From CAYQDF01 sp964416175 (GTDB lineage Bacteria > Chloroflexota > Anaerolineae > Anaerolineales > UBA4823), in assembly GCA_964416175.1 (NCBI GenBank), contig CAYQDF010000003.1, positions 18,422-82,421 of the forward strand: 64,000 bases of DNA, read 5' to 3'. A model generated the notes under the pieces. The model ran no database searches, was not told the DNA's origin, and saw only the letters and a list, made by a program, of their open reading frames with translations. Position 1 is the first letter of the stretch; each line of letters starts with the position of its first letter. Shown here one piece after another: positions 1-7,016 of the stretch. The translations under genes were made by a program, and so were the position numbers.

Positions 1-2
1 TG

Positions 3-1480
3 GACAAGAACGGATACCTGTACACCGACCGCCAGCTCCAATGGTATGCTCCTTCCCAGGGGCGGTTCCTCCCCGACCGCTACGTGGAAGGTACCTGCTA
101 TATCTGCGGTTATGTCGGCGCGCGAGGCGACCAGTGCGACAACTGTGGCAGCGTGCTGGACGCTACCCAACTGATTGATCCACGCTCGAAGATTGACGGC
201 TCCACTCCGGAACTGCGTGAGTCGGAGCATTACTACCTGGACTATGGGAAATTGCAGCCGGCGATCCTCGATTTTCTCCGCCAGCGAGAGAGCTACTGGC
301 GTCCCAACGTGCTCCGCCAGTCTCTTGGCCAGATCCAGGCGAATGCACTGCACGGCCGCGCTATCACCCGCGACCTGGACTGGGGGATCCCTGTGCCGAT
401 CGATGGCTGGGATGGGAAGTGCCTTTATGTCTGGTTCGAAGCTGTCATCGGCTACCTTTCAGCCAGTGTGGAGTGGGCAGCCATATCCGGAAATCCGGAA
501 GCCTGGCACGACTGGTGGTACGATTCGGAAGCACGCAGCCTGTATTTCATCGGAAAAGACAACATCCCCTTCCATGCAGTATTCTGGCCTGGGCAGCTGA
601 TCGGGGCGGGAGAATGGTTTGCCCGGATCTTCGAAGGACGCCCTGGTCCTCCACTGGTCTTACCGTACGACGTCCCGGCGAACGAGTTTATGAACCTGGA
701 AGGTCTCAAGATCTCCGGAAGCCGCAACTGGGCAGTGTGGGGGCTGGATTTCCTCAGCCGCTACGACCCAGACCCGCTCCGGTATTACCTCACAGCCAAC
801 ATGCCGGAGAGCAAAGACACGGACTGGGACTGGCAGGACTTCCTCAACCGGAACAACAACGAGCTGGTCGCCACTTGGGGCAACCTGGCACATCGGGTAC
901 TTTCGTTTGCGTACAAACACTGGGACGGGAAAGTCCCCGAGCCAGGGGAACTGCGGCCCCCCGACCAGGAGATTATCCAGGTCGTCGAGGGAGGCTTCCA
1001 AACGATATCCGAACACCTGGAAGCGGTGCGTCTGCGCGCGGGGTTGAATGAAGCCCTGCGCCTGGCGGGAGAAGTCAATAAATACCTCGACCAGGCAGCA
1101 CCCTGGTTAGAAATCAAGGACGACCGGCGTTCTGCCGCCACGAGCATCTACACGGCTCTGAAAGCGATCGACACGCTCAAGATCCTTTTCTCCCCTTTCC
1201 TCCCCTTCTCGAGTGAAATGCTCCACCAGTACTTCGGGTACGAACGCCCATTGTTTGGGGAACAATATGTAGAGACTATCACGGATACCCTTGGAGAACA
1301 CGTTATCCTGCGCTACAATCCGGAAGGCGCCAGTGGTCGCTGGGAACCCANNNNNNNNNNCTAGTGCCTGGACAGGGGCTGCGCCAGCCAGCACCGCTTT
1401 TCAAAAAGCTGGAGGAATACATCGTCGAAGAAGAAAGGTCGCGGCTCGGTGTGTCTGAATCAACTCTCGAAAGTTCATGA
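3..1480 (+). CDS. metG: Methionyl-tRNA synthetase, 5' partial, interrupted by assembly gap
   Basis: Class I aminoacyl-tRNA synthetase charging tRNA-Met with methionine in the cytoplasm. The N-terminal HIGH part lies before the window. Visible are the zinc knuckle (CYIC ... CDNC), the catalytic core and a KISGS loop near 705-722 in place of the usual KMSKS, followed by the anticodon-binding helical domain. The reading frame runs to the N gap at 1351-1360 and resumes after it in another frame (LVPGQGLRQPAPLFKKL, ending at a TGA at 1478-1480), which is the expected MetRS C-terminus. The gene is therefore intact and the real gap length must be 2 modulo 3. No C-terminal tRNA-binding (EMAP-like) domain follows. 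It overlaps sixA by 4 nt (ATGA). Confidence 0.95.
1351..1360. other. Assembly gap (10 N) inside metG
   Basis: Ten N bases, most likely a scaffolder placeholder. Coding sequence on both sides belongs to the same MetRS, so very little sequence is probably missing, and the frame change across the Ns is an artefact of the nominal length. Confidence 0.97.
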
Positions 1481-1965
1481 AAACCCTCCTCATCCTGCGT
1501 CATGCTAAATCGAGCTGGTCCGACCCCAAGCTGGCGGATATCGACCGGCCTCTGAACAAGCGTGGGAAGCGTGATGCGCCAAAGATCGGGGCCATGCTCA
1601 AAAAGAACGACCTGGTGCCCGACCTGATCCTCTCGTCCCCCGCCGTCCGTGCCCGGAAGACTGCCGAAGCTGTGGCAGAAGCCGCCAGTTACACGGGAGA
1701 GATCGAGTATGCGGAGGATTTCTATCCCGGAGATCCTGAATCTTACATCGAAGTCCTCCGGGCATTGCCCGACGTTGTCAATTCTGTGATGGTCGTAGGG
1801 CACAACCCTGGATTGGAGGAACTGCTCGATACACTGACTGGAGAGTCAGCTGCACTGCCCACGGCGGCTCTTGCCCAGGTGAATCTGCCGATCCGGACCT
1901 GGCTCGAATTGGACGACGAACCCGTGGGCAAGCTGGTCAACCTGTGGCGTGTGAAAGAGCTATGA
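1477..1965 (+). CDS. sixA: SixA-type phosphohistidine phosphatase (histidine phosphatase family)
   Basis: 162 aa, close to the usual SixA length. The RHAK motif (residues 8-11) carries the phospho-accepting histidine of the histidine-phosphatase superfamily, and VVGHNPGLEELL near residue 107 carries the second conserved His. Family members remove phosphate from phosphohistidine on signalling or PTS proteins. The true substrate here is unknown, although a hybrid histidine kinase lies at 15.9-18.4 kb. The ATG overlaps the metG stop (ATGA), so translation is probably coupled. It runs tail-to-tail with the CAP/LysM gene, leaving 2 nt between the stops. Confidence 0.88.
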   Translation: MKTLLILRHAKSSWSDPKLADIDRPLNKRGKRDAPKIGAMLKKNDLVPDLILSSPAVRARKTAEAVAEAASYTGEIEYAEDFYPGDPESYIEVLRALPDVVNSVMVVGHNPGLEELLDTLTGESAALPTAALAQVNLPIRTWLELDDEPVGKLVNLWRVKEL

Positions 1966-1967
1966 GC

Positions 1968-3041
1968 TCAGACCCTTTTGAGCGCGCTTCCTAAAATCAC
2001 CAGCGCAGCACCGCTGGCAGCCAGCCCAATGACCGCGAATAAAAGATAATCCGGACCGTCTTGTCGCCCCGACGGTGGCATGTCCGCACCGATATTTTGG
2101 GGAGTAGTCAAAAGGGCATCCGGCGAATTCATCGCCATCACAGTTGCGGAGGCACTCGGTGTGGAAGTGTCCGCCGTACGTCCAGAGGCAACTGTGTCGT
2201 CTGCCAGGACGAACCACTCCGGGGATGGTTCAGCTGTCGTGGAGCTGGAGAGCGCCGATGCTGATTCACCCAGGGGAGGCGGTGTGACTCCGACTTTCAC
2301 CAGCAGTTTATCTCCCTCATAAATGATCGTATCCCTGGTGATTCCGTTCAGGGCAAGCAAGTCCTCGAGAAACACCCCGTAAGCTGCGGCAATATTCTCG
2401 AGGAACTGTCCCGGTTGAACAACGTGGATGACCGTGCCATCCGGTCGCGGCGTGGAGACCAGGATCGGCACCATTGCCTGTCCGGTCGGTCCCGGCGTGA
2501 ATGTAGCTCCGCCGGGAGTGACGCCTGGAGCTGGTGTTCCATCAGCAGCGGAACCTGGGGCGCCAGCGATGTAACCCACATCGATGGTGTAGAAGACGTG
2601 ATTTCCGTTGGAATCCACGCCCGCGCCAATGTGCCGGTAGACGGAAGAGATCATGGTCTCGAGGTGGATGGCATCCTGCCATACCTGGTAGACCACCTGG
2701 CTTGGGGTCATATCGACGCCCATGGCAACGTTTTCAGAGATATAAACCGGGGCGCCGCCGCCGTACCCGGCAGACACGGCTCTGTCATGGGGGCGCGAGC
2801 CGCCCGGGCCGGTGTGCGTCCAGGTTCCGAGTTCAGCCTGGTATTTGCTGTGGGCCTGGGCAGCGGACATCAGGGAGGCATCCACCGCGTAAGGCGCCAG
2901 GCCGTAGGAGGCGCGCAAGGCGTTTACCTCTGCTATCAACACCGCGGCATCGCCAGCCTGGGCTGAAACCCGCAGCCGAATATCCATGAAAATTGGTAGA
3001 AAGAGAATGAGGGCAGTAAAAATAGGCGTGAGTTTGCGCAT
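1968..3041 (-). CDS. Secreted CAP-domain protein with LysM and C-terminal membrane anchor
   Basis: 357 aa. An N-terminal signal peptide (hydrophobic 8-20, probable cleavage near SAQA) is followed by a CAP/SCP-PR1 domain (about 37-155, with ALRASYGLAPY, HSKYQAELGTWTHTG and the SENVA motif). A Gly/Pro/Thr linker leads to one LysM repeat (about 205-252, HVVQPGQFLENIAAAYGV ... LLALNGI), a Ser/Thr-rich stretch and a C-terminal hydrophobic helix (about 333-352) ending LKRV. LysM suggests binding to glycan. Bacterial CAP proteins are secreted and of mostly unknown function. MPPSG just before the last helix resembles a weak sortase motif. The domain order is visible; anchoring by sortase is speculation. 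Confidence 0.85.
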   Translation of the reverse strand: MRKLTPIFTALILFLPIFMDIRLRVSAQAGDAAVLIAEVNALRASYGLAPYAVDASLMSAAQAHSKYQAELGTWTHTGPGGSRPHDRAVSAGYGGGAPVYISENVAMGVDMTPSQVVYQVWQDAIHLETMISSVYRHIGAGVDSNGNHVFYTIDVGYIAGAPGSAADGTPAPGVTPGGATFTPGPTGQAMVPILVSTPRPDGTVIHVVQPGQFLENIAAAYGVFLEDLLALNGITRDTIIYEGDKLLVKVGVTPPPLGESASALSSSTTAEPSPEWFVLADDTVASGRTADTSTPSASATVMAMNSPDALLTTPQNIGADMPPSGRQDGPDYLLFAVIGLAASGAALVILGSALKRV

Positions 3042-3081
3042 CGGGGTTCGAAAGCGCTTTATTATTGAGCCAGTGCTGCGA

Positions 3082-3588
3082 TTATACGCCAGAATTGCCT
3101 CGTCCCGCCAACCGACCTTGCAGATAATCGATGAGCAGCTCTAAAGCTTTCTGCGCAGCCTGTTCTTTCACCTGCATGCGGCCTCCGGAAAAGATGAAAT
3201 GCCAGCCTCGCTCGACATCCGGTACACTGAGACCAATCCAGGTCGTTCCGACAGGTTTTTCCGGGGTCCCCCCAGCGGGCCCGGCGATCCCGCTGACCGA
3301 GATTCCGAGGTCAGCACTTAGGACGGCACGAACACCGCGCGCCATCTCCAAAACTGTCGCCTCGCTCACCGCCCCATGTCGTTCGAGTGTCTCCACGCGT
3401 ACGCCCAGCAGCCGGGTTTTCGCCTCGTTCGCATACGCAGTGATGCCGCCCCGGTAATAAGCCGACGAGCCGGGGACATTGGTAATCAGATGGCTGATCA
3501 GGCCTCCCGTGCAGGATTCGGCAACTGCCAGCCACAGGCCGCGGCTGATCAGCAGCCCGCCCAGGGTTATTTCTAGGGGCTTTTCCAT
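3082..3588 (-). CDS. pncC: Nicotinamide-nucleotide amidohydrolase PncC (CinA C-terminal domain, stand-alone)
   Basis: 168 aa, the usual size of a stand-alone CinA C-terminal domain. AESCTGGLISHLITNVPGSS holds the catalytic Ser/Thr region, and GITAYANEAKTRLLGV and SGIAGPAGGTPEKPVGT are standard. It deamidates NMN to nicotinate mononucleotide in NAD salvage. The frame is open 138 nt further upstream, but the ATG at 3588 gives the normal N-terminus (MEKPLEITLGG) and lies 9 nt downstream of a TATAAT. The upstream extension would run through that promoter and into the divergent uvrC start region. There is no CinA N-terminal (MoaB-like) domain. Confidence 0.92.
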   Translation of the reverse strand: MEKPLEITLGGLLISRGLWLAVAESCTGGLISHLITNVPGSSAYYRGGITAYANEAKTRLLGVRVETLERHGAVSEATVLEMARGVRAVLSADLGISVSGIAGPAGGTPEKPVGTTWIGLSVPDVERGWHFIFSGGRMQVKEQAAQKALELLIDYLQGRLAGRGNSGV

Positions 3589-3597
3589 AGAGAGTCT

Positions 3598-3603
3598 ATT
3601 ATA
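3598..3603 (-). promoter_or_regulatory. TATAAT -10 box of pncC
   Basis: Perfect TATAAT, 9 nt before the chosen ATG, with no Shine-Dalgarno between. Initiation 6-8 nt downstream would place the RNA 5' end at or next to the start codon. Confidence 0.65.
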
Positions 3604-3703
3604 CCGTTCAGGTGCCCAAGGCAGGCCACCTACGAATCCAGCTGGGCAGGGCACATTCCACCAGCTCTCTAAACCAGTCATGTTAAAATTGGCAGGTACG
3701 AAA

Positions 3704-5566
3704 ATGGACACGAGCGAGAATATCAAGGGAATTCTGGATACCGTCCCGCCAAGACCGGGCTGCTACCTGATGAAAGACGCCGAGGGCAAGGTGATCTATG
3801 TCGGGAAGGCGATCAACCTGCGCAACCGCCTGCGATCGTATTTCCACGCCAGCGCACAGGTCTCCCTCAAGACACGCCAGATGATCAGGCGCATAGAAAG
3901 TATCGACTGGATCGTGGTCGATTCCGAACTGGAAGCGCTGATCCTCGAAATGAACCTGATTAAGAAACACCGCCCGCACTTCAATGTCCGGTTGAAAGAT
4001 GACAAGCGGTACCCTTATATTAAAGTTCATTGGTCGGATCCCTTCCCCAAAGTTACCGTCACCCGCCAGATGGTCAACGACGGCTCTCGCTATTATGGAC
4101 CTTATACGAGCGTGTGGGCTGTCCACCAGACTCTGGATGTGCTGCGTCGAATCTTTCCTTACCTGACGTGTGACCGGACCATCACCGGACAGGACGAAAG
4201 GGCCTGCCTGTATTACGACATAAAACTCTGTTCGGCTCCATGCATTGGCGCCATCGCGCAGGAGGGCTACCGCAGACAGATCGACGACCTGTGCCAGTTC
4301 CTCGCCGGGCGCACAGAACCGATCGTCACTCGGCTTCAGGGAGAGATGCAACACGCCGCTGCGGAATTGAATTTCGAACGGGCGGCGGCGCTGCGCGACC
4401 AGCTCCAGGCGATAGACCGCGTCGTCGAACGGCAGAAAGTGGTCTCGAACGAATACATCGATTCGGACGTCATCGCCATGGCGCGCTCGAATGGCGAAGC
4501 CTGCGTCCAGGTGTTCTTCATCCGCGGGGGGAAATTGATCGGCAGGGAATACTTTCTCCTCGAAGGCGCGGCAGACGCGCCAGATGCGAACGTCATGTCC
4601 GAGTTCATCAAGCAGTTTTACGATCAAGCGCCGGTCATTCCACCCCAAGTGTTGCTGCCGCACGAGATCGAAGAGGCGCAGATCATCAAGCAATGGCTGA
4701 GAGCTCGCCGGGCTGGGGAGAGCGTGGAGATCCTGATCCCGCGGGCCGGGCAGCAACAAGAGTTGATCCAGATGGCGGCGGAGAACGCCGCGGAAACGCT
4801 AGCTTCCCTGCAGGCACAGTGGCAGGCGGACAAACACAAACAGGAACAGGCCCTGGGGGAGCTCCAGGCTGCTCTGAACCTGGTAGGCCCGCCTAACCGG
4901 ATCGAGTGCTACGATATCTCGAACACCCAGGGCACCTCGGCGATAGGGAGTATGGTGGTCTTCGAGCAGGGCATACCTCGTAAGAGATACTACCGGCGAT
5001 TCAATATTCGCAGCGTCACCGGCCCCGACGACTATTCAAGCATGGAAGAAGTGCTCCAGCGGCGGTTCAACCGATGGCTGGCATCGCAGGATAGCGCGCA
5101 GACTCCAGGCAAGAAACCTGATGCAGCCTTTGCCCTGCTCCCTGACCTGGTTCTGGTGGATGGTGGCAAAGGACAGCTCAGTCGGGCAGTCTCTATCCTC
5201 GAGAGATACGATCTCAGCGAGAAAATCCCGGTAGCTGCACTTGCCAAACAGAACGAGGAGCTGTTCGTGCCTGGAAGACCAGAACCCATCCTGCTGCCCA
5301 GGCAGTCGCAGGGATTGTTCTTGATACAACGCATCCGGGACGAAGCGCACCGGTTTGCTATCACCTCCCATCGAGATCAGCGCACACGAAAAGGCCTGGC
5401 ATCGCGCCTGGATTCGATCCCGGGCATCGGGCCAAGCCGGCGAAAAGCTTTATTGGTCCGCTTCGGATCGATCCAGAAGATCCTGAACGCCAGCATGGAG
5501 GAGTTGGTCTCCGTGCCCGGCATCTCGGAGCAGCTGGCTTTGACGATCAAATCTCATCTCGATTAA
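3704..5566 (+). CDS. uvrC: UvrABC system protein C
   Basis: Excinuclease subunit that makes both incisions in nucleotide excision repair. 620 aa from the chosen ATG (MDTSENIKGILDTV). The order is the GIY-YIG nuclease (PGCYLMKDAEGKVIYVGKA, about 15-95), the UVR motif (about 200-235, where UvrB docks), the RNase H-like C-terminal nuclease (IECYDISNTQGTSAIGSMVV, LVLVDGGKGQLSRA) and a helix-hairpin-helix tail (SIPGIGPSRRKALL ... VPGISEQLA). The frame is open for 75 codons upstream, but that part runs antisense to pncC and has no family similarity. An ATG at 3680 is possible but falls at the TTAAAAT box (3683-3689). Confidence 0.96.
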   Translation: MDTSENIKGILDTVPPRPGCYLMKDAEGKVIYVGKAINLRNRLRSYFHASAQVSLKTRQMIRRIESIDWIVVDSELEALILEMNLIKKHRPHFNVRLKDDKRYPYIKVHWSDPFPKVTVTRQMVNDGSRYYGPYTSVWAVHQTLDVLRRIFPYLTCDRTITGQDERACLYYDIKLCSAPCIGAIAQEGYRRQIDDLCQFLAGRTEPIVTRLQGEMQHAAAELNFERAAALRDQLQAIDRVVERQKVVSNEYIDSDVIAMARSNGEACVQVFFIRGGKLIGREYFLLEGAADAPDANVMSEFIKQFYDQAPVIPPQVLLPHEIEEAQIIKQWLRARRAGESVEILIPRAGQQQELIQMAAENAAETLASLQAQWQADKHKQEQALGELQAALNLVGPPNRIECYDISNTQGTSAIGSMVVFEQGIPRKRYYRRFNIRSVTGPDDYSSMEEVLQRRFNRWLASQDSAQTPGKKPDAAFALLPDLVLVDGGKGQLSRAVSILERYDLSEKIPVAALAKQNEELFVPGRPEPILLPRQSQGLFLIQRIRDEAHRFAITSHRDQRTRKGLASRLDSIPGIGPSRRKALLVRFGSIQKILNASMEELVSVPGISEQLALTIKSHLD

Positions 5567-5570
5567 GAGA

Positions 5571-5577
5571 GGAGGAG
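5571..5577 (+). promoter_or_regulatory. Ribosome-binding site of the small membrane protein gene
   Basis: GGAGGAG, 12 nt before the ATG at 5590 and a few bases after the uvrC stop. It marks the short downstream frame as a translated gene. Confidence 0.6.
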
Positions 5578-5589
5578 TTCAAGGGCCTT

Positions 5590-5718
5590 ATGGCAAAGAA
5601 AAAGAGAACCCTGTCCAGCGCAGAACGCCGGCGTCTGCGCGTCCAGCAGATCCTCTTCGTTTCGATTGCGGTCATCATCATCCTGACGATGGTGATCTCA
5701 CTGGTTGTTAACCTTTGA
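5590..5718 (+). CDS. Small single-pass membrane protein (42 aa)
   Basis: Begins MAKKKRTLSSAERRRLRVQQ, a strongly basic 20-residue cytoplasmic head, followed by one hydrophobic helix (ILFVSIAVIIILTMVISLVV) and ends NL. By the positive-inside rule this is an N-in, single-pass protein. A Shine-Dalgarno lies upstream and the gene follows uvrC by 23 nt, so it is probably co-transcribed. I do not recognise a named family. The length, topology and RBS make chance unlikely. Confidence 0.7.
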   Translation: MAKKKRTLSSAERRRLRVQQILFVSIAVIIILTMVISLVVNL

Positions 5719-6002
5719 GAGCACCAATCGGCGCACGTATTTCCCTGACCTTAACTGACAATATCAACCCGATTTGTATATTGAATAAAGGGTGAGATGT
5801 TGGTAAAATAACAAAAATGTAAGGTGTGGAAGTAAAGTAGATTACTGAGGGTGGGGATTTTTTCTTAACAGGGTGAAGAGTATCTGATCCCTTTACAGAT
5901 TCTTATTGGTAATTACCAGAGGATCCATGAGAGCTGATGTACTACCTGGACAGGTCCAACCAGTTTCTAATTTATGGAAAAATTCCGAAAAGGAAGGAAA
6001 CG
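5719..6002. other. AT-rich intergenic region before the surface island
   Basis: No gene visible. It is clearly more AT-rich than its surroundings, with a 12-bp palindrome TGGTAATTACCA at 5907-5918 and T- and A-runs at 5810-5880, consistent with the promoter/control region of the operon that starts at 6003. No consensus -35/-10 pair could be fixed. Confidence 0.5.
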
Positions 6003-7016
6003 ATGAGACAGGCGAAGTTGACCGTAATTTTATCCATCGCACTATTCTTGGTTTCGATTGTATCGTATAACAAGTCGCTGGCGCAGGGAGCCGTATCGGT
6101 GATCGACTTTGAAGGCATTCCAGCCGGGACGATTGTCGATTCCGTCTATTCCGGATTCGGGATCAGCGGTGCTCCCATCGAAGGGGAAGTGATCGTGGAC
6201 GGTTTCAACCCCAGGTTTGGCGAAGATGTCAACGCTGCCATGATCTTTGACGCCACCTGCCCTCCCGGAAACATCCCCGCCGACTGTTCCGGGGGTGACT
6301 CCGATCTGTTCAACCCGGACCTGGGCAATACGCTGATCATCAGCGCGGATTTGAATGGCGCGGACCCGGATGACGGTGACGAGGTCGGTTCGATTTTCGG
6401 GTTCGAATACACCTTGCTCGGGGATGGAAACGGAGTCTACGTGGAGAGCATCACTGTTCATGACGTGGAAGAAGAAGAGACTGAAGACGCGCGGATGTAC
6501 TTCTTCGAGGGAGGTCTGGGAGGCACCCTGTTGTTTTCTGTTGACATCCCTGAAACCGGCGACGGACAGACAGAAATCGTACCAGTGAACGTGGATAACG
6601 TCGACGCCATCGAAGTCGACCTGCAGGGATCCGGGACCATCGACAACGTCCGTCTCTCGACATCCCCAACAGCGGTGGAACTGCTGTATTTCCGCGTCGT
6701 GAAGGCCAAGCAAGGCGAGGTGGTGCTGAACTGGGCGACGGCGGCTGAAATCGACAATTACGGCTTCTACTTGTACCGCACCCCACATAACGATCTCTCC
6801 AAAGTCTCCAAAATTAACGAGATCCACTTCGAACCTGCGGGAGGCGGAACCGCTGGACATTCGTATTCGTTCACGGATTCTCCTGGCAACGGCGGACCGT
6901 ATTGGTACTGGCTTTCTGACGTGGATACAAAAGGAAAAACGACCTACCACATGCCAGCCATCGTCTGGGTGGTTGCAAACTACTATAATTTCCTGCCCAT
7001 TTCGATCAGCAAATAG
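6003..7016 (+). CDS. Secreted surface protein, beta-rich, with Fn3-like C-terminal module
   Basis: 337 aa. The ATG at 6003 follows AGGAAGG (5991-5997). The open frame upstream to 5937 lacks an RBS and would bury the signal peptide. A signal peptide (LTVILSIALFLVSIVS, cleavage near SLAQG) precedes an acidic domain beginning VIDFEGIPAGTIVDSVYSGF, of a type seen in secreted bacterial adhesin-like proteins. A second module (VELLYFRVVKAKQGEVVLNW ... GFYLYR) resembles Fn3-like domains at the C-termini of secreted proteins. It ends YYNFLPISISK. Its stop overlaps the GTG of the C25 peptidase by 1 nt, so the two are co-translated. Function is unknown; a role as partner or substrate of the peptidase is inference from position only. 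Confidence 0.75.
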   Translation: MRQAKLTVILSIALFLVSIVSYNKSLAQGAVSVIDFEGIPAGTIVDSVYSGFGISGAPIEGEVIVDGFNPRFGEDVNAAMIFDATCPPGNIPADCSGGDSDLFNPDLGNTLIISADLNGADPDDGDEVGSIFGFEYTLLGDGNGVYVESITVHDVEEEETEDARMYFFEGGLGGTLLFSVDIPETGDGQTEIVPVNVDNVDAIEVDLQGSGTIDNVRLSTSPTAVELLYFRVVKAKQGEVVLNWATAAEIDNYGFYLYRTPHNDLSKVSKINEIHFEPAGGGTAGHSYSFTDSPGNGGPYWYWLSDVDTKGKTTYHMPAIVWVVANYYNFLPISISK

